Assembly (NCBI GenBank): GCA_032622095.1
Contig: CP136063.1
Coordinates: 205,331,934-205,395,933 of the forward strand
Length of the DNA: 64,000 bases
Direction of reading: 5' to 3'
DNA from: Siphonodentalium dalli
Taxonomy: Eukaryota; Mollusca; Scaphopoda; Gadilida; Siphonodentaliidae
In this document: piece after piece, positions 1-12,638 of the stretch
Numbering within the stretch: the stretch's first letter is position 1
How the letters are laid out: every line of letters begins with the position of its first letter
Made by a program: the position numbers and the translations under genes
The notes under the pieces: generated by a model
The model's database searches: none
What the model was told of the DNA's origin: nothing
Seen by the model: only the letters and a program-made list of their open reading frames with translations

Positions 1-358
1 AAAAATATTTGTGGTAGTTGTCTTTCTGAATAAAAATAATCATTTAATTTCATGAATCAAGAAAAATTAAGTCTCCTCTCATGATCTTCAGATATGATAT
101 CATGTATATATGAAATGCACTTTCGAAAAAAATCTGTTTTACAGTAGTTCTCGGTACCTGAACACAGTGACATTTTAAAGATTTTTCATGCCATAAAAGT
201 AAATTAAATGAGATTATAATAACCAAATGTCCAATGGTTCTTATGTATGGTACCACAATAATCTCTTGTACAAAATTTCACAAAGATATTCCTGATAGAT
301 TTAGAGAAAATACATTTTGAAATACCAGGAAATTTTGGCAAAACGTGCGTCTGACCCT

Positions 359-480
359 TAACCTGTAAGAGAGAATGCATGTATTCCCATCAGAGTCAAC
401 GTTAACCTGTAAGAGAGAACGCATGTATTCCCATCAGAGCCAATGTGAACCTGCGACCGATAATGCATGTCATCCCATCT
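359..480. repeat. 44-bp tandem repeat, about 2.7 copies
   Basis: The motif TAACCTGTAAGAGAGAATGC plus ATGTATTCCCATCAGAGTCAACG occurs twice with few changes and a third, diverged time. Confidence 0.8.
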
Positions 481-639
481 GCCAAATAATATGGAAGTTC
501 GCAAAAGAAACGAGTGGAGTTACGGTTACGCTTATGGTACTATGTCATCATTATTATTATGCGCACATTCTCATCAAAGTATGCGCACGGTCAAACTGTA
601 GCGGTGAGATCCTACCCGTCACGGATGGGTATCAATTTC

Positions 640-1085
640 TTCGGTTGCATTTAATAATACAGACACTCAATCAATTAGTTTTAATTGTAGTAGTAATATT
701 TATTTGTATAATATTTGTAGACATATGTTAACAATATAATATTCAAAAATAAGCTTAAGTATATTGTACAGGAGCGGCATGGCCAAATGGACCGTCTTCC
801 TGCCGCCCTATATATAAATGGAATTCAAATCATAAAACGACAATGTGAAATGGAATACTATTTTTGAAATCACGGAATGGAGTATCCAATCTAATTGCAT
901 TATGTGCATACATGACGGTTGTACCATTCACTGGGCTTAATATTACTTTATCATAGGTGCAGAGTCTGATTGCGGTATGATGTCTTTAAAAATTACCAGA
1001 GCAATAGCATTTTAATGTTTTCATTTTGTTCGTACTCATCTGATTGTAAAGACTTATTTTTGCGTATCGTCCTGCCAAAATGCAA
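640..1085 (-). mobile_element. LINE-like 3' end, copy 1
   Basis: About 80% or more similar by eye, and in the same orientation, to 60480-60845. Read on the minus strand it ends in an A/T-rich tract with AATAAATA, typical of a non-LTR retrotransposon 3' end. It includes the conserved GGCGGCAGGAAGACGG block. No intact coding sequence. Confidence 0.6.
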
Positions 1086-1272
1086 GGTGAACATACCAGG
1101 GTTTTTTTTAAATAGCTAGTATATATAACAGTGGTTGGGCTCATGCCGTGCATTTAGGCGTACAGTCTCGACTGTTGGGAATTTGTAACCACAGTTGCGT
1201 GAGATATACCCCCCCCTATTGCAATATTCAGGTTTCTATCCGACAACGTCGCACTTTAGTCCTCTGTTGCAA

Positions 1273-4200
1273 TACATTACCGCTGTAACATTACCATTAT
1301 AACATTACCACTGTAACATTACCACTATAACGTTACCGCTCTAACATTACCGCTCTAACATTACCGCTCTAACATTACCACACTAACATTACCGCTCTAA
1401 CATTATCGCTCTAACATTACCGCTCTAACATTACCACTGTAGCATTACCACTGTAACATTAACACACTAACATTACCACTGTAACATTAACACACTAACA
1501 TTACCACTGTAACATTAACACACTAACATTACCACTGTAACATTAACACACTAACATTACCACTGTAACATTAACACACTAACATTACCACTGTAACATT
1601 AACGCTCTAACATTACCACTGTAACATTAACACACTAACATTACCACTGTAACATTAACACAATAACATTACCACTGTAACATTAACACACTAACATTAC
1701 CACTGTAACATTAACACACTAACATTACCACTGTAACATTAACACACTAACATTACCACTGTAACATTACCGCTCTAACATTACCGCTGTAACATTAACA
1801 CACTAACATTACCGCTGTAACATTAACACACTAACATTACCACTGTAACATTACCGCTCTAACATTACCGCTCTAACATTACCGCTGTAACATTAACACA
1901 CTAACATTACCGCTGTAACATTAACACACTAACATTACCGCTGTAACATTAACAAACTAACATTACCGCTGTAACATTAACACACTAACATTACCACTGT
2001 AACATTAACACACTAACATCACCACTGTAACATTAACGCTCTAACATCACCACTGTAACATTAACACACTAACATTACCACTGTAACATTAACACACTAA
2101 CATTACCACTGTAACATTAACACACTAACATTACCATTGTAACATTAACACACTAACATTACCACTGTAACATTACCGCTCTAACATTACCGCTGTAACA
2201 TTAACACACTAACATTACCGCTGTAACATTAACACACTAACATTACCGCTGTAACATTAACACACTAACATTACCGCTGTAACATTAACACACTAACATT
2301 ACCGCTGTAACATTAACACACTAACATTACAGCTGTAACATTGCCGCTGTAACATTAACACACTAACATTACCGCTGTAACATTAACACACTAACATTAC
2401 AGCTGTAACATTGCCGCTGTAACATTAACACACTAACATTACCGCTGTAACATTAAAACACTAACATTACAGCTGTAACATTAACACACTAACATTACCG
2501 CTGTAACATTAACACACTAACATTACAGCTGTAACATTGCCGCTGTAACATTAACACACTAACATTACCGCTGTAACATTAACACACTAACATTACAGCT
2601 GTAACATTGCCGCTGTAACATTAACACACTAACATTACCGCTGTAACATTAACACACTAACATTACAGCTGTAACATTAACACACTAACATTACAGCTGT
2701 AACATTGCCGCTGTAACATTAACACACTAACATTACCGCTGTAACATTAACACACTAACATTACAGCTGTAACATTGCCGCTGTAACATTAACACACTAA
2801 CATTACCGCTGTAACATTAACACACTAACATTACAGCTGTAACATTAACACACTAACATTACCGCTGTAACATTAACACACTAACATTACAGCTGTAACA
2901 TTAACACACTAACATTGCCGCTGTAACATTAACACACTAACATTACCGCTGTAACATTAACACACTAACATTACCGCTGTAACATTAACACACTAACATT
3001 ACAGCTGTAACATTGCCGCTGTAACATTAACACACTAACATTACCGCTGTAACATTAACACACTAACATTACAGCTGTAACATTGCCGCTGTAACATTAA
3101 CACACTAACATTACCGCTGTAACATTAACACACTAACATTACAGCTGTAACATTGCCGCTGTAACATTAACACACTAACATTACCGCTGTAACATTAACA
3201 CACTAACATTACAGCTGTAACATTGCCGCTGTAACATTAACACACTAACATTACCGCTGTAACATTAAAACACTAACATTACCGCTGTAACATTAACACA
3301 CTAACATTACAGCTGTAACATTAACACACTAACGTTACCGCTGTAACATTAAAACACTAACATTACAGCTGTAACATTAACACACTAACATTACCGCTGT
3401 AACATTAACACACTAAGATTACCACTGTAACATTAACACACTAACATTACCACTGTAACAATACCGCTGTAACATTAACACACTAACATTACCGCTGTAA
3501 CATTACCGCTGTAACATTAACACACTAACATTACCACTGTAACATTACCATTGTAACATGACCACTGTAACATTACCACTGTAACATTACCACTGTAACA
3601 TTACCACTGTAACATTACCACTGTAACATGACCACTGTAACATTACCACTGTAACATTACCACTGTAACATTACCACTGTAACATTACCGCTGTAACATT
3701 ACCGCTGTAACATTACCACACTAACATTACCGCTGTACCATTACCACTGTAACATTACCACACTAACATTACCACTGTAACATTACCACTGTAACATTAC
3801 CGCTCTAACATTACCACTGTAACATTACCACTGTAACATTACCACTGTAACATTACCACAGTAACATTACCGCTCTAACATTACCACTGTAACATTACCA
3901 CACTAACATTACCGCTCTAACATTACCACTGCAACAGTACCGCTGTAACATTACCGCTGTCACATTACCGCTGTAACACTAACACACTAACATTACCACT
4001 GTAACATTAACACACTAACATTACCGCTGTAACATTACCGCTGTAACATTACCGCTGTAACATTACCACTGTAACATTAACACACTAACATTACCGCTGT
4101 AACATTACCGCTGTAACATTAACACACTAACATTACCACTGTAACATTAACACACTAACATTACCACTGTAACATTAACACACTAACATTACCGCTCTAA

Positions 4201-5852
4201 CATTACCACTGCAACAGTACCGCTGTAACATTACCGCTGTCACATTACCGCTGTAACATTACCGCTGTCACATTAACACACTAACATTACCGCTGTAACA
4301 TTACCACTGTAACATTAACACACTAACATTACCACTGTAACATTACCACTGTAACATTACCACTGTAACATTACCACTGTAACATTACCGCTGTAACATT
4401 ACCGCTGTAACATTACCACACTAACATTACCGCTGTACCATTACCACTGTAACATTAACACACTAACAGTACCGCTGTAACATTACCACACTAACATTAC
4501 CGCTGTCACATTACCGCTGTAACATTAACACACTAACATTACCGCTGTAACATTACCGCTGTAACATTAACACACTAACATTACCACTGTAACATTACCA
4601 TTGTAACATGACCACTGTAACATTACCACTGTAACATTACCACTGTAACATTACCACTGTAACATTACCACTGTAACATGACCACTGTAACATTACCACT
4701 GTAACATTACCACTGTAACATTACCACTGTAACATTACCGCTGTAACATTACCGCTGTAACATTACCACACTAACATTACCGCTGTACCATTACCACTGT
4801 AACATTACCACACTAACATTACCACTGTAACATTACCACTGTAACATTACCACTGTAACATTACCACTGTAACATTACCGCTGTAACATTACCGCTGTAA
4901 CATTACCACACTAACATTACCACTGTACCATTACCACTGTAACATTACCACACTAACATTACCACTGTAACATTACCACTGTAACATTACCGCTCTAACA
5001 TTACCACTGTAACATTACCACTGTAACATTACCACTGTAACATTACCACAGTAACATTACCGCTCTAACATTACCACTGTAACATTACCACACTAACATT
5101 ACCGCTCTAACATTACCACTGCAACAGTACCGCTGTAACATTACCGCTGTCACATTACCGCTGTAACACTAACACACTAACATTACCACTGTAACATTAA
5201 CGCTCTAACATTACCGCTGTCACATTACGGCTGTCACATTACCGCTGTCACATTACCGCTGTCACATTACGGCTGTAACACTAACACACTAACATTACCG
5301 CTGTAACATTAACACACTAACATTACCGCTGTAACATTACCGCTGTAACATTACCGCTGTAACATTACCGCTCTAACATTACCGCTGTAACATTACCGCT
5401 CTAACATTACCGCTCTAACATTACCGCTGTCACATTACCGCTCTAACATTACCACACTAACATTACCGCTGTAACATTACCGCTGTAACATTACCGCTCT
5501 AACATTACCGCTCTAACATTACCGCTCTAACATTACCGCTGTCACATTACCGCTCTAACATTACCACACTAACATTACCGCTGTAACATTACAGCTCTAA
5601 CTATACCACTGTAATATTACCGCTGTCACATTACCGCTGTCACATTACCACACTAACATTACCATACTAACATTACCGCTGTAACATTACCGCTGTAACA
5701 TTACCGCTCTAACATTACCGCTCTAACATTACCGCTGTCACATTACCGCTCTAACATTACCACACTAACATTACCGCTGTAACATTACAGCTCTAACTAT
5801 ACCACTGTAATATTACCGCTGTCACATTACCGCTGTAACGTTACCACTGTAA
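1273..5852. repeat. 4.6 kb minisatellite of a 14-bp unit
   Basis: The array is built of about 325 copies of a 14-bp unit, CATTACCACTGTAA, with variants ACCGCTGTAA, ACCGCTCTAA and AACACACTAA. In the middle (about 1450-3420) the units alternate as 28-bp dimers (CATTAACACACTAA plus CATTACCGCTGTAA), with longer blocks that add an ACAGCTGTAA-GCCGCTGTAA pair. Repeated blocks of several hundred bases also occur, for example near 3530-3730 and 4580-4790. No coding sense. Confidence 0.95.
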
Positions 5853-6530
5853 GCTTACTCACGTGATCACTGGATATTGTCGTTATATCCACCCTCGTTC
5901 AGATAATTCAAAGTATACGTTAAACATGTAGAAAGCGCGATAACTCAACGAATTTTGACATTGAAATAAGAGCAACAAAATTGCATTAAATAGGAATTGT
6001 GTATAAATATCCATATTCTGTCTAACATGAAAACTTATAACTTATCTCTTGTAACATCTGGGGTGCATGGATACATTGATGTTGATTTTGAACACCAGAA
6101 GCGAAGCCGATGGGTCCAGAAAGAGACATACATGTATCAGATCTCAATGTACCCCACAATGTTGCTGGAGATAACGATTTTGTCCCCACAAAAATTAGTC
6201 TACAACCTCAAGATGGTGTGGTTTTTATCGCACCAATAAGAATTCAGCAGCCGACCAATGTATCGGTTGTCGTAAAAACAAAACGTAGCGCCAGAACAAC
6301 GTCACGGTTGGTCGAAACTCTCAGTTCAAAGGTAATAAAACCTCCCGACGTTTCACGTGGTCTTATACCCCGAATCGATGTTCCGTGTGTGATATCTTAA
6401 ACCCTGCTGCCATGGGCAACTGAGGACAGCATGATTTGAACGTGACGTTGTATCAATCAGATTGATAACTACAATCGGGTGTGTGGACAATGTTTCATAA
6501 TTACATGCTAGTATTCTTGGGAGTACTTAC
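5853..6530. other. Non-coding stretch downstream of the last visible exon
   Basis: Intron sequence of the minus-strand gene by position. A plus-strand frame around 6110-6400 is open, but I see no splice sites or motifs supporting it. No following minus-strand exon was found here. Confidence 0.4.
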
Positions 6531-7097
6531 TTGATGTTCTTTCAATGCGATTGTAACAGTTTCGAATTTGCACCAACAATCCTTAGTATCGTCACCACGT
6601 GCTATGTTTAAATAAACTTTTTCCAGAGCTTTGTGTGGAGTCCCTCGAAGTTCATAGGCAACCACCACTTTTAGTTTTTCCTCTTGATCGGGTGGTAATG
6701 TGTCGGGAATGTACTTGTACTTAGGAATAAGTTTCAGAAGTTCGAATTTCATCATTGAAACCGAGTTGTCTGGTTCCCATGGTTGTTGGTGCATTTGATG
6801 ATTTTGTCCCAATGTTCCCATTGTTCCCGTTGAGCCGTGACCATTATCGTAGCGTTCTTGATAATCCCTTTGTCCTGAGTTGTACTGCTCAGCTTGTTGT
6901 TCAAGATAAACCTTTGTTGGGGTTCTCTGGCCTTCACTTCCAGGTTCTGGTTCGAATACAGTAGACATTATGTTCTTTGATTTATTAAGATGATAAGATG
7001 GCAAACTGCCATCATACGGCTGTAGTGCTGATGTCTTTGAGTCGGGTCGTCTGTTTGCATTCGTTGCTCGACCAAATAATTGTTGGTTGTTCTTGTC
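6531..7097 (-). CDS. Largest visible exon, Q/N-rich linker then possible helical domain
   Basis: This 567-nt exon encodes 189 residues. It begins after a TTTTCTTTCTACAAG acceptor at DKNNQQLFGRATNANRR and ends KEHQ at a consensus donor CAA|GTAAGTACT, both phase 0. The first 110 residues or so are polar and low-complexity (Q, N, G, H, S, with QQAEQYNSGQRDYQERY), probably disordered. The last 75, from about SMMKFELLKLIPKYKYIPD to FETVTIALKEHQ, are richer in hydrophobic and charged residues in a helical pattern. They end in W-x-x-F-x-x-x-x-x-A-L, reminiscent of the final helices of CARD-type death folds. That resemblance is by eye only. The donor means at least one more exon lies at lower coordinates; I found none before the window edge. 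Confidence 0.65.
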
Positions 7098-7399
7098 CTT
7101 GTAGAAAGAAAACAAACAAAGAAATTAGGACAATGAAACGCTAACGAAATATCCCAGTCCACTAAGATAAAGGGAAGAGATGATACAACAATTGCGTCAC
7201 GTGTAATACCCCATTTCACACACACATGTTGTTATATGTGTATGCGTGGCTTACCTTACTTTGGCGTGTGTGTTTATTTCAAATCGTTGCACTATTAGAA
7301 TCCTGCATGGTAGCGACTCAAATTACGTCAATCGTGGCAAACAAACGGGTAATACAAATTAAGTTAAAGTCGTATCATGTTCAGTCATTTTGGGTACAT

Positions 7400-7920
7400 T
7401 TTGGTGTGTAGTACTCGCAGAACAACAAATGCATATGGTTTCCGAATTTAAACAATTCCTGAATAAAGATTGCATAGAACCTCCACAATTTTACGAGTAT
7501 GCATATACACGGCAAAGTCAAATAATCCACTGTCGAATACGTCTCGAATGCAGTAATCTGAATGATCACTTGCACCAAAGTCACTTACAGGATAATTCCG
7601 ATTGTACTTATTGTGGCCTGACAGAACACCTCTTCTTTTATTGTCGAAAGTTCACGAACGAACGAACGATATGCTTTCAACGTCTTCGCAACAGACCATT
7701 TTTAAATGATCGTATTAAAGGATCACTATCATTACCAATAGATCATAACATTGATACCTTCGCAAGAGTACAGAAATATATTCTACTTACAAAAAGATTT
7801 GCGACTAACTGAGAGAAAACAAACTATACTATCAACAATGCGGTAACCCTTGTCTTCTTGAACGGATTGATGGGGGCCCTATAGGTGCTGAGGGGTGGGC
7901 AGGCAGGAAGCTATATATAT
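7400..7920 (+). mobile_element. LINE reverse-transcriptase C-terminal fragment
   Basis: An open frame to a stop at 7812 contains SQIIHCRIRLECSNLNDHL, then CTYCGLTEHLFFYCRKF. This is the C-x2-C-x4-H-x4-C knuckle typical of the C-terminal region downstream of the polymerase domain in several non-LTR retrotransposon clades. The polymerase domain itself is absent, so this is a 5'-truncated copy. Downstream to about 7920 is probable 3' UTR. It lies between the gene's fourth and fifth exon neighbourhoods, on the strand opposite to the gene. Confidence 0.65.
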
Positions 7921-8374
7921 CCATTAATAATTCGCAGTCAACATAACTCAATTAGATATTAATGATAAACGAGTTATCACCAATGTGAATATCCAATGGG
8001 GAAATGACAAATATAAGCTTACAAAGCTTACGTATCCTTTTCTCATCTATTATATGCTGGGACACACGTGTTAACATTTTGTAATAAATATATGTGTTTA
8101 ATTCAAATTGTATATGTATGTACACACTTGTTATTGAGAATAAAATATTGTTTAAACTAAATGTATATGGAAGGAGCGAACATTGTCGCACTAGTCGTTG
8201 GAAACTCGTCGTAACTCGTCTCTCGTCGTAACGAGTCTCTCGTCGTAACTCGTCGCAACGTTACATTCCCACATGGGCATGCGTATATGTCGTTATGTCG
8301 ATATGCACAAGTTCAGATTCTGTATCGTGTATCTTCTCAATTTATAATTAAAGTAAAGGCCACTACACTCTTAA

Positions 8375-8646
8375 CCCCTTCGTGGTGTTATTGGTGGGAG
8401 CCACGCTGGTGCAGCATTAAATATCCTGTGCCAGTGCATTCTCTTATATATGCCAGTCTCCCATAGGGAGCCTCGCATTTATAAGAACTGCACTGGCTTA
8501 TAGGGTCAAGGTTAATATTGTTAGGCGAATGCATTCTCTTAAATTTGTTTATATCAGAGACTCCATATGGGAGACTCGCATATATAATAGAATTCATTGG
8601 CCCAGGGTTTTCGTAAAATTTCAGAAAGCTCCAGTCATGGAAGGAT
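8375..8646. mobile_element. MITE with two hairpin modules, CGTGACGGGAG family
   Basis: Preceded by TTAA and starting CCCCTTCGTGGTG, then GCTGGTGCAGCATTAAA, hairpin 8430-8497, spacer, hairpin 8525-8601, then CAGAAAGCTCCAGTCATGGA. Same layout as 36772-37008. Arms are diverged, so this is an old copy. Confidence 0.65.
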
Positions 8647-9280
8647 TAAGAAAAGTTAAGTTTCAAACGGTTCGCCTTGTGGTTGTTCGGGCCAATTCAA
8701 CTCTCTGTCCACAGTATACATGTGTATGCATCGCAGCATGGTTGGCGCAAAACAGAACGCAATAATACAACAATGGTCCATGCAGAGCCAATATATGACA
8801 AACCTCCATTCATGCACATGTATACAGGTTACCATGCATGTGTGCACGCGTAAAGACTTCGCGTGCTTCGAGGCCGATTTGACCACTCTGCCGATTTTTC
8901 GGAGAAAATTCTCATTTAAACCAATTTATAAACGTGTATTATCTCGAACAGTGATAGAATATATTGTGCTTGCACCATAGCAGTGTCTAATGTCTTTTAT
9001 GGTTGGCTCAGGGCCAGTCTGACCGTTTGTCATTCCTAATTTAGAAATGGCGGATCCAACGGTGTCAGCACCCGAGAGGTTTTCCGTTTTGATCTTGCTT
9101 GATTTTCCATCATCGCTGCAATCTACAGCAAGGAATCTTCCCTATAGCGGACAGTCTGACGTCGCTAATGGTCTGATTGGTGGAATACATATGTTCTTGT
9201 GTTTACAATTGTATACGTTACCACACATTCAATTACTCTTCAACTATATAGAGCAATTAAGAAGATATATGGTTTTTCGC

Positions 9281-9527
9281 CCTTCCTATACTAAAGCATC
9301 ATTGATGAGTAGTTATCCAATAGAATATGTTCCAACAATAAGTTCAACAAACTACCATAGGTCGTTGACCTTATTATCTGAACATTTCCCTCAATAAATA
9401 TAGGGCTCCTTGTGCACTTTTATTTATCTGTCGTCTGCTTTTATCACATTAATATCACTCCAAATCAATAATATATCATTCCAATGTATACTGACTGGGA
9501 GAATACATTTAGTATAGAACGGGTTAT
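9281..9527. mobile_element. Copy of the second TTAA MITE family
   Basis: Starts CCTTCCTATACTAA and ends TTAGTATAGAACGGG. It shares GATGAGTAGTTATCC, AATAAGTTCAACAA and the CAGACGACAGATAAATAAA block (reverse complement) with 47105-47336. The left TTAA is lost. Confidence 0.65.
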
Positions 9528-9533
9528 TCATCT

Positions 9534-9713
9534 TAGTATATCGCCATAATAAACTGAAACGGAACATATACCAGGAGATTAATAGGAGAGCAGTGTTGAT
9601 ATAGTAGAAAGCGTGAACAAAGCCCCTTCGTACATAAAATCCATGTGACGCGCCTATCAGAAATGTGTTTGTCAGTGAGTGGAAGTGGTTAGTAAAGAGA
9701 ATTGTCAAACTCA
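9534..9713 (-). pseudogene. TLC-domain-like transmembrane fragment
   Basis: On the minus strand an open stretch follows an acceptor-like TTATACCGTGAG. It contains NHFHSLTNTFLIGASHGFYV followed by FYYINTALLLISWYMFRFSL and LWRYTK. The pattern S-x-x-N-x-F-L ... N-x-x-x-L-L-x-x-x-x-x-x-R resembles the late membrane helices of TLC-domain proteins (TLCD4/TLCD5 type), as I know that family. There is no clean donor: the frame runs straight into a TTAA-family MITE end near 9527, which suggests a broken copy. It lies inside the intron between exons at 12095 and 7097. The assignment is by eye and could be coincidence. Confidence 0.3.
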
Positions 9714-10612
9714 CGGTATAATAAACAAAAAAGTAGAAGATGTGACTAATTTACATGTATGTGCGGCAATGGAAGCCATGCGCATCTGATAATTGGTCCA
9801 ACTGATTAGTGCATATTGAATACCCATGTTTCGAGGAAGGATCAACGATTATATTTCGCGGGAGACAAATCATAATGTTAGCGTTATTACACGTCGTACA
9901 TAAAGGCATTGATAGTTGAATCTCCATTTTGGGCGCGCTATATTATGTTTATTCGACACCCTTCCCTTTTGATAAATAGGCCTGGAAGTCTAGTAGCGTT
10001 TGATGATTATGAATTGTTGAATTAATAATTGTATTTCATGAATCATACATGACGATAAAACGGATATAATAAATTCATTGAAATGATGGAACATATTTGG
10101 CATGATTTGACAATTTTATTGTATGACTTCTCGCGCATGCAATGGTCGTCAAAATTGATCTAGGTTTAGACATAGCTTCGACAGCAGGTTGCGAATAATT
10201 CCATTGCCACCGCGAGAACTGACCACACACAGGTATAGTCTGCATGTGTCAAAATTAGCTATAGGACCCCACAGCCACTCGTCCAAAATATTGTGGCCCT
10301 TCACTCGGGGTGCGAGCTAGCTCTCCGATGCAGGGATATCAAATAGTAGATGACGATTTGGTGTTTAGATGCTAGAGAATGCGGCCGATCCTTCGTATAC
10401 GAGCAGCTTCTACGATATGCGTCACTATGGGATATTGGAATCCGAATTCTTGAGCGTCCACGATCGGCGAGTCGCCATGCCATGCACCCGGCGATTCTAA
10501 CATCGAGAAAAGAGCCACCAATGAACAAAATGTCCTTGTAGAGATGCCTTGTCTGATTTGACACCATACAACCACCATTTAATAATATACTTGTGTTTTT
10601 AAAATATTAGAA

Positions 10613-10702
10613 CAACTTCAAATATCGCTTTTGTTAATGAGCTCCATGCTTACGTCACAACTTCAAATATCGCTTTTTAAAATGAGCTCCATGCTTACGT
10701 CA
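10613..10702. repeat. 45-bp tandem duplication
   Basis: ACAACTTCAAATATCGCTTT and TGAGCTCCATGCTTACGTC occur twice in direct succession with a few changes. Confidence 0.85.
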
Positions 10703-11048
10703 CACACAAACGGTGTGTAATAAATAGCGTGATCAATTAGGAGCTTTTATGATCGTTTTCTACGTATTGCTTACTGGGTGATTTTGTGGATTTTCGCGAT
10801 GACTGTCATTCGAATGATCGTGAGAAATGTTTAGTTATTTGATATCAAATCTGACAGATCATCTATAATATCGCTGATTGAAATTCCCACTCTCTCAACG
10901 AACAACGAATTAGGAACGTCGAGGCGTTCCTGGTTAGTTCTTGGTCTCTTCTAGATGTTCGCAATATCGGGTGCAGGTCGTTTCTGGGTTTCCCACCGTT
11001 CGCGAATCGTCAAGAACTCAGATTCGAATACGCCATATATGGTGTTAA

Positions 11049-11292
11049 CCCTTTGAGTGCCAGGTCGATTTTTGTATCAACCCATATACCCTGTGCCAAT
11101 GCATTCTCTTATATATGCGAGTCGACCATAGGTCGCCTCGCATATATAAGAGAATGCATTGGCCTATAATTATTATTATTATTTATTTATTTTTACAATA
11201 TTTTACAATTTTAATAATTTATTCTTATATTCTTTAACAGACTTATTTTGTAGGTTTAGGGCCGATGAGATCGTCCCCTGGCACTCAAAGGG
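11049..11292. mobile_element. piggyBac-like MITE with TTAA target duplication
   Basis: Terminal inverted repeats are CCCTTTGAGTGCCAGG and its reverse complement. The element is flanked by TTAA at 11045-11048 and 11293-11296. An uninterrupted tandem copy of the flank (11331-11384) shows the empty TTAA site. It carries hairpin module H1 (11095-11163). Confidence 0.85.
11095..11163. repeat. 69-bp palindromic hairpin module, reference copy
   Basis: The arms are GCCAATGCATTCTCTTATAT plus ATGCGAG and the exact complement, with a centre of TCGACCATAGGTCGCC that is itself almost palindromic. Other copies in the window: 8430, 8525, 12692, 12980, 15150, 35290, 36818, 36898, 51436, 51585, 53494 and 59046. 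The orientation can be read from the asymmetric pair GAGTCGACC / GAGGCGACC. Confidence 0.9.
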
Positions 11293-12094
11293 TTAAAAGC
11301 GCACACATGCCCAGCCGTGGCGGCGGGCGGTACGCCATATATGGTGTTAAAAGCGCACACATGCCCAGCCGTGGCGGCGGGCGGTTACCTTGGACAGCAT
11401 TGTAGATCCAGATGACCGACTATCAGCTCTTTGTTCTCTCGCCTGTATTTGGTTTGACAATGAGAATCCAATCAAGAGAAGTATGGGCACATATGTAGCA
11501 TGTACATGTGCCTTATGATGTGATATGCATACAAACTACATGTATAACAAACCGAAATGTCAGTTGTAATAATAGGAACGTTAAAGCCACGCAATAACAG
11601 TTGGCCATTTAAAATGATTATTGCTAACATTATCAGGATGAAGAAAAATCAAAAATCAAAAAATTTAAAATAGTAAATTAGAGAAAAAGAGGCAATTATT
11701 ATGATGAAGGAAAACGACTGCTTCAAAATACTCCGTGACTATGTTTATTGGGGCAATACAAATAACAACTCACCATAATGAAGTAAGAAATACTCTACAC
11801 ATTATTTGGCACAACTATCTCGCAGGTATTGTATATATTTTCGGAAACATTTTGGAACACTTATTTCGCTTCAATCGTAATGTTGAATCCTCCAGGTAAA
11901 ACTCTATTCTGTATCAATCATTGGTAATTGCAATGTATTATGTATATGTTATATTATTGAGAAAATAAATATGTTTACACCAATCGTAAGAGGCACTAAC
12001 ATTCTGATATTACAATCTACTACATCTATCAACACGCACATACGATATCAGAAGTTAAAACCGAACTTTCTCCAAATCTTCATTAAAAACCTAC

Positions 12095-12215
12095 CATCAT
12101 ATTTTCTTGGTATTCCGGATAATTTGTGATGTCGACATTGTTGGGTTTATCTGTTATCTGTTTCTGTCTTGGTACATAATCTGTTGTCCGTGGGCTCTTC
12201 GATTGTTGTTCGTAT
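12095..12215 (-). CDS. Fourth exon of the minus-strand gene
   Basis: It is bounded by a clear acceptor (AATTTTCAG) and a clear donor (ATGATG|GTAGGTTTT). One base completes a split codon and 40 codons follow: YEQQSKSPRTTDYVPRQKQI, then a T/D/N/P/Y-rich stretch ending QENMM. The other two frames are closed early. Phase 2 in and phase 0 out match the neighbouring exons. The composition (Q, S, P, T, D, N) indicates an intrinsically disordered segment. It is too short for the usual ORF length cutoff and was found from the splice sites and the phase match. Confidence 0.6.
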
Positions 12216-12638
12216 CTGAAAATTAAATTTACATAATAATCATAATCTAAACATTCTCTTTCCCGCTGTTGTGCCCTCCCTAATTTTGGAAGCCACGACT
12301 ATTTCAATGAGTTTTAAAACACATCGCCCCTCGTGGCAGCCAACTCGACAATACCTTCCTACACTAGAACAACTAGTTACATAAATTGTAACCAATTACA
12401 TTGTTAAACGTGATATTTCTAACGAAATGTTAATATCACAATATGTCGGAAGGGTTGGTCAAATTTGACAAATTTCGCACAATAAACTACTACTAATAAG
12501 AATCACGTATATGGGGATGACGTCACTAGACTTTGTGTTCTTTCTATCAGTTGTCGTTTTGCCATATCCGTAGTTACGATTATACGGTCTTCAGAAGTCA
12601 AACATGGGCAATCGAGCTTTGTGTGCATTCATCGAACA

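Larger units (their letters stand above)
11029..11384. repeat. 54-bp tandem duplication interrupted by a MITE
   Basis: The unit TACGCCATATATGGTGTTAA plus AAGCGCACACATGCCCAGCC plus GTGGCGGCGGGCGG occurs at 11331-11384 whole, and at 11029-11048 / 11293-11330 split by the element 11049-11292. Confidence 0.9.

Noticed and set aside
1273-5852. CRISPR-like regular repetition
   Set aside because: Units are contiguous 14-mers without unique spacers, in a eukaryotic setting. It is a minisatellite.
6110-6400. 96-codon plus-strand frame
   Set aside because: No start context, splice sites or motif; on the strand opposite to the gene and downstream of an exon.
10301-10567. Overlapping frames in a GC-richer patch
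   Set aside because: Open on both strands with no motif or splice site to favour either.
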